A stretch of DNA of 52,375 bases. Source: an uncultured Desulfomonile sp. Its GTDB lineage: Bacteria; Desulfobacterota; Desulfomonilia; Desulfomonilales; Desulfomonilaceae. The stretch spans positions 1-52,375 of the forward strand of contig CAJBEZ010000068.1 in assembly GCA_903952205.1 (NCBI GenBank), written 5' to 3'. Made by a program: the position numbers and the translations under genes. The notes under the pieces are model-generated. The model had not been told where the DNA came from and searched no databases. It saw only the letters and a program-made list of their open reading frames with translations. This document shows, in pieces, positions 43,596 through 52,008 of this stretch (positions within the stretch are counted from its first letter, which is position 1; every line of letters begins with the position of its first letter).

Positions 43596-44450
43596 TTATC
43601 TCCTGGAGAATCTTTTTAAGAAAACAAAGAGAAACATGCCGATCAGAATATATCTTGAGAACACGAGTAAATATTTTAGGGTTCCTGGTACTAGAAAATT
43701 CCCAGTGGATCCAATCCCCAAGAATTCTTCGAATGCAGCCCGAACGGCATTCATTGAGTAATCACATATGTCTGCTATCATTAAACTAGGCATAGATGGT
43801 AAGTTGCTGAAACAAATCCAGATTGAAGATAAGAAAAGTAAAAAAAGCATTGTTCCTAGAATTCTAATGGGCTTCTCACCATTACCCCATACAAGCTCTA
43901 GGACCAGGAATTTGCCCAATTCAAAACACCCCTTGATCCTTCGCCACCCTTTGTAGTTACCTCTGTAGTACGCTTCGCCACTTAGCGCAACTTTTCGTAA
44001 ATGCTTTTTAGTAGCATTGAGTTCTGCTCTTATACATTTGTTACAACCATCTACATCTCCGATAGATTCAAAGTTTTTTCGTAGACTTCTGACGAATTCT
44101 CTTTGAACATTTTCATATCCCGGCAGACTGTTTAACATTTGATCGCTGCTAACGATCGTGTTGCTAAATCTTGCGTAGTCAAAACGGCAACAATGGAATG
44201 TGGCATCCTTAAAGTTCGAATCGTATATTTTCGCTCCTGTAAAATCACAATCATGAAATGCTGCCTTCCTAAAATAGCAGTCATAGATGCGCGCATAGGT
44301 AAATTTAACATTGTCAAATTTCCGATCCTTTGCCCCGAGATTCTTGATCACTGACGAGGTAAGGTCTACGTTTTCCATGTCCTCCAACAGATCTTGATTC
44401 TCAATTTTGGTTTGAATCTTTTCTTTCAATGGCAAATTTTCATTAGTCAC
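43596..44450 (-). CDS. Pentapeptide-repeat protein with C-terminal membrane helices
   Basis: 284 residues. Residues about 45-105 are pentapeptide repeats with the A(D/N)LxF-like pattern (DRKFDNVKFTYARIYDCYFR, FHDCDFTGAKIYDSNFKDAT). A helical middle domain follows, with basic residues and CNKCIRAE, then membrane helices (ILGTMLFLLFLSSIWICF and LLVFSRYILIGMFLFVFLK). Its stop is seven bases before the nucleotidyltransferase start, so the three minus-strand genes form one unit. Membrane pentapeptide proteins occur as putative effectors in defence loci; here that is inference. Start ATG 44450. Confidence 0.75.
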   Translation of the reverse strand: MTNENLPLKEKIQTKIENQDLLEDMENVDLTSSVIKNLGAKDRKFDNVKFTYARIYDCYFRKAAFHDCDFTGAKIYDSNFKDATFHCCRFDYARFSNTIVSSDQMLNSLPGYENVQREFVRSLRKNFESIGDVDGCNKCIRAELNATKKHLRKVALSGEAYYRGNYKGWRRIKGCFELGKFLVLELVWGNGEKPIRILGTMLFLLFLSSIWICFSNLPSMPSLMIADICDYSMNAVRAAFEEFLGIGSTGNFLVPGTLKYLLVFSRYILIGMFLFVFLKRFSRR

Positions 44451-44902
44451 ACTGCTCTTACCTCCCTCAATCCATTCCCAGCGTTACAAACAGCATCCAA
44501 GGGATCGGAATAAAAGCCGGTCTTGAATTTGACGAATAGCTCACCATGCACGCTTGGGGTGTCCGTGATACCGCTCACAGGTATGAGAATGCTTTTAACG
44601 CCGCAGCAAAACTCCATTTGGAGGGTTTCAGAGCAAATCCCTACTGGAAGACCCTTGCAGTCCTATCTCATGTTCCTTTGTACAATGGTTTGCCTATGAA
44701 CCGATTTCTGACAACCCATAATTGCTCTAAAGCTACCTCAGTCTTTAAAGACGTTCCGTGATTCTTGCAGTTTGCCTTTGGTCTGTTCGTAGCCGTTTTC
44801 CTCACGGTCGGTTTAGGATATTTTACGCCTTAAACCAATTTCCTTTCTCGACGTTTATCCATCTGGTGAAGTGCCCTAAAGCTATCTTTTTATCAATGTT
44901 GT
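44451..44902. other. Gene-free stretch between the three-gene unit and hsdR
   Basis: About 450 bases. A 71-codon plus-strand frame (44546-44761) has no ribosome-binding site and no recognisable features. The promoter of the three-gene unit should lie near 44451-44520. Nothing else seen. Confidence 0.4.
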
Positions 44903-47230
44903 TCATGCGGCAGTCTTTTGCTGATACAGGTATCTCTGGAAGCCAGTGAACACATGCCTGATCACCTCAGGGCGACCGAGGTCAGCTACGGCGTCGTTAA
45001 TGGAGTCATGGTATTTCAATCGCAGCAATGGCGCGAGTTTTTCGCCGTCAAGTTCCTCCACACCTGCACTCACGTAGTGGACCAGCACAAAGTCCAGAAA
45101 AGCCTGTTGTTTGCTATTAAACTGAGCGCTGATACCAATTTTAGCCGTCGCGGCACGTTCCCCCCGCGTGAGAGGCGGGAGGGCGTAGGCCACATATGCG
45201 AGCACGTCAAAAAGGTCGCTCTTTTCAGCGTCGATGATGCGCTGCATCTCGGCCAGTTGATCCTTACCGAAACCTTTATCTGCCAGGCCGTCTAGAAGTT
45301 TCTTGCGAGTATCCGGTTCGCTCCACAAAGCACGTAGTTCGTCTTCGTCCCTGAAAAAATCGGGGAGCTTCCCAAAGAGTAGTTCCATGAACTGATGAGA
45401 AGACATGGGCTTGCCCTCAGGATGCCAGAAGCTCGTGCATATCATGTGCTGTATGGTGCGATCCTTGCCGTCGGCTAGTTTGACTTTGGCCTTCTGCCGA
45501 CGGACCGATTCTTCATCCGGTTTTCCGATGTCATCGTCATTGCCTGTTTCTTCAGGCTTAGGCTGACTTGGTCCAGTCGGCTCCGGTTCGATTGGTTCGC
45601 CATCCCACTCAGGATCGATGAAATGGTGGTGCGCTTCCACGAAGTCATATATCGTGAAGTAATCCTTTCCGTCGTAAAGTCGCGTGCCACGGCCGATGAT
45701 CTGCTTGAACTCAATGATGGAGTTAATTGGCCGCATCAACACGATATTTCGGATGTTACGGGCATCGACCCCGGTGGAGAGTTTCTGTGAGGTGGTGAGG
45801 ATCGTCGGGATATTCTTCTCGTTGTCCTGGAAGTCGCGCAGGTGCTGCTCGCCAAGCGATCCGTCGTTGGCCGTCACCCGCTGGCAGTAATTCGGGTCAC
45901 TACACGTTTTTATCTGATTTATCAAGTCCCGCACCGCCAGCGCATGATCTTGAGTTGCGCAAAAAACAAGCGTTTTTTCTCGCTGGTCAACCTCCTTCAT
46001 GAAGAGCCCCACTCTATACGCTTCACGTTCCCTGATCTCAATGATCTTATTGAAATCAGCTTCGATATAGAGCTTACCCGTCTCAATCTCGCCCTCGATT
46101 AGTTGGTCGTCAGACGTGTAGATGTACTGGTCCAGCGTTGTGGAGATCTGCTTCACCCGGAACGGCGTAAGGAAGCCGTCGTTGATTCCGTCTTTGAGAG
46201 AATAGACGTAGACTGGCTCTCCAAAGTAGGCATAGGTGTCCACATTGTCCTTGCGTTTGGGTGTGGCTGTCAGGCCGAGTTGTACCGCCGGCGCAAAATA
46301 TTCTAGGATACCTCTCCAATTGCTCTCATCGTTAGCCCCACCGCGATGGCATTCATCTATCACAATAAAATCAAAGAAATCTGCGGGATATTCACCGAAA
46401 TAGGGCGAAGGCTTTCCATCTTTGGGCGGTCCACTCATAAAGGTTTGAAAGATCGTGAAAAATATACTGCCGTTCTTCGGTACCCTGCCTTTCTTTCGGA
46501 TATCGTGAGGCGCAATCCGCACCAGCGCATCCTCCGGGAAAGCGGAGAAGGCGTTATATGCCTGGTCGGCCAGGATATTCCGGTCAGCGAGGAACAGGAT
46601 ACGAGGCCGGCGGTTTGGTTCACGACTAAGGCTCCAACGGCTGTGGAAAAGTTTCCAGGCGATTTGGAAGGCGATGAAGGTCTTGCCCGTACCAGTGGCG
46701 AGCGTCAGTAGGATTCGCTGCTGTCCTCCGGCAATAGCCTCCAAGACTCTCTCTATGGCGATGTCCTGGTAGTAGCGTCCCAGGAAGTACCCGCCTCTGT
46801 CCTCAAATGGAACAGCGGCGAAGCGATCACGCCATGCATTTGCTTCGGCGAAAGTCAGGTTCCAGAGTTCAAGTGGGGAGGGATACTGGGCTACGTCCCC
46901 TTCATGCCCGGTAAGCATATCAACGCCATAAATCTGTTGCCCATTTGTGGAATAGATAAAACGCACATCCAGTTTCCGGGCATAAGCCTTGGCCTGCGCT
47001 ACACCTTCAGTGTAGGGTTTCTCCCAAGCCTTTGCCTCAATGACCGCCAGCTTGTGGTTGCGGTACATCAGCACATAATCAGCGACCTCCGGCTCGCCAT
47101 GTTTCCCTGCGCCCATGATTCGGCCGGGAGTAATCATCTCGCGACGTATGCGGCTCCCCTCGACGACACCCCAGCCCACTGCCTTAAGTGCGGGGTCAAT
47201 ATATTCGGCTCTGGTTTCAGCTTCGTTCAT
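44903..47230 (-). CDS. hsdR: Type I restriction endonuclease, R subunit (EcoEI-like)
   Basis: 775 residues. The N-terminal nuclease of the PD-(D/E)xK type shows VADYVLMYRNHKLAVIEAKA. The SF2 translocase motor follows: LATGTGKTFIAFQIAW (motif I), VIDECHRGG (DEAD-like box), LTATPKR (III) and IIGRGTRLYDGKDYF (VI). The C-terminal part contacts the methyltransferase. It cuts DNA lacking the host methylation after ATP-driven translocation. Last gene of the hsdM-hsdS-hsdR operon, nine bases after the hsdS stop. The GC content looks higher than in the repeats to the left. Confidence 0.93.
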   Translation of the reverse strand: MNEAETRAEYIDPALKAVGWGVVEGSRIRREMITPGRIMGAGKHGEPEVADYVLMYRNHKLAVIEAKAWEKPYTEGVAQAKAYARKLDVRFIYSTNGQQIYGVDMLTGHEGDVAQYPSPLELWNLTFAEANAWRDRFAAVPFEDRGGYFLGRYYQDIAIERVLEAIAGGQQRILLTLATGTGKTFIAFQIAWKLFHSRWSLSREPNRRPRILFLADRNILADQAYNAFSAFPEDALVRIAPHDIRKKGRVPKNGSIFFTIFQTFMSGPPKDGKPSPYFGEYPADFFDFIVIDECHRGGANDESNWRGILEYFAPAVQLGLTATPKRKDNVDTYAYFGEPVYVYSLKDGINDGFLTPFRVKQISTTLDQYIYTSDDQLIEGEIETGKLYIEADFNKIIEIREREAYRVGLFMKEVDQREKTLVFCATQDHALAVRDLINQIKTCSDPNYCQRVTANDGSLGEQHLRDFQDNEKNIPTILTTSQKLSTGVDARNIRNIVLMRPINSIIEFKQIIGRGTRLYDGKDYFTIYDFVEAHHHFIDPEWDGEPIEPEPTGPSQPKPEETGNDDDIGKPDEESVRRQKAKVKLADGKDRTIQHMICTSFWHPEGKPMSSHQFMELLFGKLPDFFRDEDELRALWSEPDTRKKLLDGLADKGFGKDQLAEMQRIIDAEKSDLFDVLAYVAYALPPLTRGERAATAKIGISAQFNSKQQAFLDFVLVHYVSAGVEELDGEKLAPLLRLKYHDSINDAVADLGRPEVIRHVFTGFQRYLYQQKTAA

Positions 47231-47239
47231 GGTACGTTC

Positions 47240-48374
47240 CTAAAGCTGGCCATTGAATGCTTCGTGTAGCAGCGATTTTTTTAGTTCATTGAGTGAAGCG
47301 AGCTTTTTCCGATAGAGGGATTCGAGACGTTGGGTTTCTTCGGAGAGTGCATCTAGTGTTGCTACTGCGGCGCTCTGTTGCGGTAGAGGAACATTCGGGA
47401 TCGCGAAACAGCGAAGCGCCCTTAATGAAACTGTCTTTTGAGCCGTTCCGGTCGCTCGTTCGTTTGCTTGGTTAAATACCTGCGGGGACAAAAGAAGGTA
47501 ATAAAGCCACGAGCTGTTTGTCCCCGGCTTTGGTCGAATCAAACCAATGTGACGCTGGAAACAGAATTCTACATCGTCATCCACGATAACGGGGATCCCA
47601 AAGGAACCTGTGACCGTGTACAACAGATCGCCTCTCCTGGGTTTCTTGTTTTGTTTCAGCCCGTAGAAGTATGCGTGCGACACCATGAAGGTGTTGGAAA
47701 AGTCAATCTTGCAAGTGTCTTTCACGATATTGCCAATGGTGATGAACGGAACGCCGGTCAGCGATTTCGGCGGTGGCAAATGGGAGCCGTCAGTAATGTC
47801 CGTTGCTAAGTCCGAAAGAGTCACTAACTTACATGTTTGCCAGACCTCTGCGAAGACGGCTTGCAAATGGCTTTTAAATAGGGCGCGGGCGTTTTGGAGG
47901 TTCTTTTCGGCGTTCGCTTTTGCGGTAGCGATACCCTCAAACGCTTCGTCTAGGATGCCGACGATCCGCTGCTGCTCCGGGATACTAGTGATCGCGACTG
48001 GCAGTTCCACAAAGTGTCGCAACCTCAGTGATTTGACTGTGGCACCGACAGCGACTCGCGGAAAGTAAATCACTCATATGATGCAAAAAGTAGTAGAGAA
48101 ACCTAGGGTCAATTAGATTTGAAAAATCATTTAGAGCATAGGCCCGCTGATGAAGGTCGAACTTGCCTATAAAATGTTTCGGAAGAAACTCCGTTCCTTC
48201 ACCTGGAATGATTAGAGCCTCGCAATCGTAGAGGTAACGCCTGCTTTTCTTAACTGTGCGTGAGCGATCAAAGAACGCATACTCACCGTCTTCGACGGCG
48301 TCTTTGGTGTCAGATTTGCCGCTCTTAATCGAACAGAGTTGCCCCATGCCAATATCCTTCCACGCACTCTTCAT
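47240..48374 (-). pseudogene. hsdS: Type I specificity subunit HsdS, frameshifted
   Basis: Two frames together make one HsdS of about 377 residues. The first (48374 down to about 48070) gives WKDIGMGQLCSIKSGKSDTK and FLYYFLHHMSD; the second (to 47240) continues YFPRVAVGATVKSLRLRHFV, the conserved coiled coil IPEQQRIVGILDEAFEGI, and the second target-recognition domain ending PLPQQSAAVATLDALSEETQ. One extra base in the AAA run at 48067-48069 (plus strand) accounts for the shift. A corrected reading restores DxFPRVAVG exactly. May be a real mutation, a phase-variable site or a sequencing error. The start overlaps the hsdM stop by four bases. Confidence 0.8.
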
Positions 48375-49822
48375 AGCAGCGCCTTGATATTCGCCAGTAT
48401 CTTCATGCTTTCAGCGTCCAGCGCGGAAATCTCGTCCATGATCTCTTCAGTGCTGCGATGTTTTATTTCCTCGCCGTTCGGGTTCTTCACGGAGAGGTCG
48501 AAACTGGTCTGGTCGATGCTCGTTGCTTCTATGCTCCAGCTTTTCGACGAGTCGGCAAAGGTCTTTTGCAGTGAGATAAACTCTGTGAGGTCGTCGTCGT
48601 TGAGCGGGTTGGTCTTGCCAAAGTTACGGCCGGGGTCGAGCTGGTAGAACCAGACCTTGCGTGTCGGCGAACCCTTCTCGAAGAATAGCACCACGGTCTT
48701 CACGCCTGCCCCCTGGAACGTGCCACCAGGGCAATCTAGCACAGTGTAGAGATTGCAGCTTTCCAGCAGACGCTTCCGCAGGCTTATCGAGGCGTTGTCG
48801 GTATTGGAGAGGAAGGTGTTTTTGATGACCACGCCCGCCCGGCCACCAGCCTTGAGCATCTTAATAAAATGCTGGAGGAACAGGAAGGCGGTCTCACCAG
48901 TGCGGATTGGAAAATTCTGCTGGACCTCCTTGCGTTCCTTACCCCCGAAGGGAGGATTGGCGAGGATCACATCAAAGCGATCCTTTTGTTGAATGTCAGC
49001 GAGGTTTTCTGTGAGCGTGTTTGTGTGCAGGATATTCGGCGCCTCTATGCCGTGCAGGATCATGTTCATGATCGCGATCACATAGGCGAGCGACTTCTTC
49101 TCCTTGCCGTAGAAAGTCTGTTCCTGAAGTGTCTTGACGTCCTGAGTGGTGAGGTTCTCGTTCGCCTTCAGGTAATCGAACGCTTCGCACAAGAATCCCG
49201 CCGAACCGCAGGCGCCGTCGTAGATGCGCTCGCCGATGCGGGGCTTGACGACCTGCACTATGGCGCGGATGAGCGGGCGGGGGGTGTAATACTCGCCGCC
49301 GTTGCGCCCGGCGTTGCCCATGCGCTTTATCTTCTCTTCGTATAGGGCCGACAGTTCATGCTTCTCGTTTTGCGATCGGAACTGTAGTTCATCGATATGG
49401 TCGATGATTTCACGCAGGTTATAGCCGCTGGAGATCTTGTTGTTGATCTCGCCGAAGATCTCACCTATTTTGTACTCAATCGTGTTAGGCCCACTTGCCT
49501 TCAGCTTGAAACCGTGGAGGTAAGGAAAGAGCTTCTGGTTGACGAAGTCCCGGAGGTCGTCGCCGGTCACGGCTTTGTTGTGGTCGATCTGTCCTTCCTC
49601 GCCCTTAGGAGCGGCCCACTCTTCCCAACGGTATGGTTTATCCAGAATGAAGCCGTATTCTTTGCCCTCCAGCTCCGCCTCAGTAGCCTTGTCCTGTTCC
49701 AGTCCGTCGAGGTATTTCAGGAACAAGAGCCAGGATGTCTGCTCAGTGTAGTCAAGTTCTGTAGTACATCCAGACTCTTTTCGGAGAATGTCATCGATAT
49801 TTTTGAAGGCTTGTTCAAACAT
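48371..49822 (-). CDS. hsdM: Type I restriction-modification methyltransferase subunit
   Basis: 483 residues from ATG 49822 with AAGG close upstream. N-terminal helical domain, then the N6-adenine methyltransferase: YYTPRPLIRAIVQ, SAM motif I DGACGSAGFLCEAF, catalytic motif NPPFGG and FLFLQHFIKMLKAGGRAGVV. The C-terminal tail contacts HsdS. It methylates the recognition sequence set by HsdS. First gene of the operon; its promoter should lie between 49823 and 49946. Confidence 0.94.
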   Translation of the reverse strand: MFEQAFKNIDDILRKESGCTTELDYTEQTSWLLFLKYLDGLEQDKATEAELEGKEYGFILDKPYRWEEWAAPKGEEGQIDHNKAVTGDDLRDFVNQKLFPYLHGFKLKASGPNTIEYKIGEIFGEINNKISSGYNLREIIDHIDELQFRSQNEKHELSALYEEKIKRMGNAGRNGGEYYTPRPLIRAIVQVVKPRIGERIYDGACGSAGFLCEAFDYLKANENLTTQDVKTLQEQTFYGKEKKSLAYVIAIMNMILHGIEAPNILHTNTLTENLADIQQKDRFDVILANPPFGGKERKEVQQNFPIRTGETAFLFLQHFIKMLKAGGRAGVVIKNTFLSNTDNASISLRKRLLESCNLYTVLDCPGGTFQGAGVKTVVLFFEKGSPTRKVWFYQLDPGRNFGKTNPLNDDDLTEFISLQKTFADSSKSWSIEATSIDQTSFDLSVKNPNGEEIKHRSTEEIMDEISALDAESMKILANIKALL

Positions 49823-49946
49823 GGAAACCTTTCGAATATTTGTTTTTTCGGTCAGTTGTCAAAAGCAATTTCCCAGGTCTAACTGACCAACAGCTTTATG
49901 TGGAGTCCTACTGAACCTACGGGAAAAATACTACAACAGCAAAATG

Positions 49947-50147
49947 TCATCCGTCTAACTGATCGAGGAATCCCTTCAAAGACTTCTTGTACCACTCCGG
50001 AACAGACACATCAAACCCCAAATATTGCCAGCTCAATATAGTGTTTACGGCATACTCATTAATTTTTTCGTTTTCCGTATCCGCCGATATTTCAGAATTG
50101 CTGCGGCCAATTATTATTTCGTTTTGACTTTGATGATAAAGTATCAC
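49947..50147 (-). CDS. Small unrecognised ORF upstream of hsdM
   Basis: 66 codons from GTG 50147. The frame is open for 12 more codons upstream with protein-like sequence (KISVDQFQRVILYHQ) but without a start codon, which suggests the 3' end of a larger lost gene. The C-terminal part (GFDVSVPEWYKKSLKGFLDQ) reads as real protein. Function unknown. Confidence 0.3.
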   Translation of the reverse strand: MILYHQSQNEIIIGRSNSEISADTENEKINEYAVNTILSWQYLGFDVSVPEWYKKSLKGFLDQLDG

Positions 50148-50712
50148 TCTTTGGAACTGGTCAACAGAAATTTTTCGTCCCGATCAGGCTGCCATCCCTG
50201 TCCCTTATGTCAGTAGTTTGTGCAAACGCCGAAACCGGAACCCGGATAACTGCAATTGTTCATCTGTTTCGTGATTCCCTCCTTGCAGAAGCTTTCCTCA
50301 TTTTGCCTTGCGCCAGATTTAAGTTCCGGGTGAAATTCGATCATTTGAGCCATCATTCCGGGCTCCTTTCCGTCATGATGGCCGGATTATCTCCCGGATA
50401 TGCGTCAAATGGGGTCACACGTTCCGGAAATATTTTCGTGGTTGAAATTTTGTTTCAAGAAAATTCACCCATAACTGTGCGTGGGTGCCATGTCGCTGGA
50501 TACGTACATACCCGACCACATAGGTAAAAGCTGTTTAGTTGGATCTCTCGTCGCAAAGCTCTGTCGAGATGACAGCCAACCCCGACCCCCACCCGTGGCG
50601 CTGCTATGGGCTAACATGTGTAACCCTGTCCAGGGTTAATGGGACGTCTCTCAAGAATAATCCATGTGCGCCCCAGGCAGGGGTGGGTCGCTTAGACGCT
50701 AACACGGCTTCT
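50148..50712. other. Gene-free stretch holding repeat D1
   Basis: About 565 bases; a 106-codon plus-strand frame at 50207-50527 has no recognisable feature and partly overlaps repeat D1. Nothing else supported. Confidence 0.4.
50486..50687. repeat. Dispersed repeat family D, copy 1
   Basis: About 200 bases nearly the same as 51662-51856 in direct orientation, from GCCATGTCGCTGGATACGTA to CGCCCC. Shared internal pieces include GATCTCTCGTCGCAAAGCTC and TGTCGAGATGACAGCC. It contains AACCCTG-TC-CAGGGTT, a perfect 7-bp hairpin. Confidence 0.75.
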
Positions 50713-50971
50713 TCACAACAATTCGGTTAACTGGTCGGTGTTAAGTCTTGCCTGCTTGAGAATGTGGGTAAGAGTGGACCGCTTAATTGGATTGTGCGCT
50801 GGAATAGTCAATTTGAATGTTTCCGCTGAGTATATGCTCATCCTCAACAGGTTCGAGATACAGTTCGATGGCTTCCCTGCTATTCCCCTCGCTAATACAG
50901 CCAGGCAGGGAAGGCGCAATTGCGGTATAGCCGCCTTCTTCGCTTGGTTCCAGCACAATTCTGATTAGCAT
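50713..50971 (-). pseudogene. Fused and decayed hicBA remnant
   Basis: From ATG 50971 one frame encodes HicB (LIRIVLEPSEEGGYTAIAPS, LPGCISEGNSR) but lacks about eight residues before EAIELYLEPVEDEHI, then ends in a non-HicB tail (50783). Overlapping in another frame, ETFKLTIPAHNPIKRSTLTH and ILKQARLNTDQLTELL down to 50713 is the C-terminal end of a HicA toxin. The middle of the locus (hicB end and hicA start) has been deleted, joining the two out of frame. Confidence 0.6.
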
Positions 50972-51212
50972 GGCTGTGCTCCCGCTTTAGAATTTCTCCT
51001 ATAATAGTATGTTAATCTTCTGGAGTCTATTCGTATTGATTCACCGATTTTCCGACCACATGAGCGGCACGGAGGCCGCTCCCACTACAAAATCTACATT
51101 CATTCATGAGGGGGTGTTATTGAGGGAATTCAATTTGCGCCATTGAAAATAGGCTTCTAACTCTGTAAGATTGATTCACCGCCATTGGTGGTCTAGATAA
51201 TAAGGATTTAGA
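50972..51212. other. Divergent intergenic region
   Basis: About 240 bases between the hicBA remnant (minus) and hicAB (plus). AGGCCGCTCCCACTAC (about 51070-51085) is the complement of the GTAGTGGGAGCGGC motif of family C. No gene seen. Confidence 0.4.
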
Positions 51213-51410
51213 GTGCCTAGAAAAGTTCGAGATCTCATAGAAGATTTGAAGAAAGCCGGATTTGTGGAACGAGGCGGGAAAGGAAGCCACAGGAATTTTA
51301 CCCACCCGAACGTCAGCAGACCGGTGACTGTTTGTGGAAAGATAGGCGATGATGTCTTACATTATCAAGCAAGAGCGGTCCGACTGGCTATTCAGGAGTC
51401 TGGGAAATGA
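51213..51410 (+). CDS. hicA: HicA-type toxin
   Basis: 65 residues from GTG 51213, six bases after AAGGA. The HicA fold shows DLIEDLKKAGFVERGGKGSH with the catalytic His in KGSHRNFTHP, then a C-terminal helix (HYQARAVRLAIQESGK). mRNA interferase by family. The stop overlaps the hicB start by four bases. Confidence 0.85.
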   Translation: MPRKVRDLIEDLKKAGFVERGGKGSHRNFTHPNVSRPVTVCGKIGDDVLHYQARAVRLAIQESGK

Positions 51411-51646
51411 GTAGAAGCGACAAATATCTTAAGATAGTTGAGTGGTCTGAAGAGGACGGATGCTTCGTAGGTAGTTGCCCGGAATTATTCTACGGAGGTT
51501 GTCATGGCTCGGACGCAAAGGCCGTGTTCGCTGAACTATGTGACATAATTGAAGAAACCATATCAATTTATGAAAAGGACGGCAAAGAGCTACCTGCCGC
51601 GATGTCTGGCCGGGATTTTGTAAATTCCATGCAACAAATAGCGTAA
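51407..51646 (+). CDS. hicB: HicB-type antitoxin
   Basis: 79 residues. KYLKIVEWSEEDGCFVGSCP, then ELFYGGCHGSDAKAVFAELC match the HicB antitoxin fold. No DNA-binding tail is present. Coupled to hicA by an ATGA overlap. The pair lies between direct repeats D1 and D2. Confidence 0.85.
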   Translation: MSRSDKYLKIVEWSEEDGCFVGSCPELFYGGCHGSDAKAVFAELCDIIEETISIYEKDGKELPAAMSGRDFVNSMQQIA

Positions 51647-51661
51647 AATCTAGCGACCTGG

Positions 51662-51856
51662 GCGCCACGTCGCTGGATACGTACATACCCGACCACATAG
51701 ATAAAAGCTCTTTGCTTGGATCTCTCGTCGCAAAGCTCTGTCGAGATGACAGCCTACCCCTACCCATAGCGTTTCTATGGGCTGACATGTGTAACCCTGT
51801 TCAGGGTTAATGGGAAGTCTCTCAAGAGTAATCCATATACGCCCCGGTAGGGGCAG
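51662..51856. repeat. Dispersed repeat family D, copy 2
   Basis: Direct repeat of 50486-50687. Hairpins CCCATAG-CGTTT-CTATGGG and AACCCTG-TT-CAGGGTT are intact here. It begins 15 bases after the hicB stop. Confidence 0.75.
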
Positions 51857-52008
51857 GACCAGAATAGCCTGTGGCTCGTCGTGGGAAAATATGGCTCGGC
51901 GTTCCCGCCGGTGATGTGTTTTCACAAGAAACTTCCTGATTCTGTGCATCCAACTCACATTCCGCGCCTGTGCATGATGTTTTGTGAAGAGTTTTTACGT
52001 GCCCCATT

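Noticed and set aside
44546-44761. 71-codon plus-strand frame
   Set aside because: No ribosome-binding site, no known motif, and not close to a co-directional gene.
48869-49345. 158-codon plus-strand frame inside hsdM
   Set aside because: Antisense shadow of a strongly conserved methyltransferase gene with high GC content.
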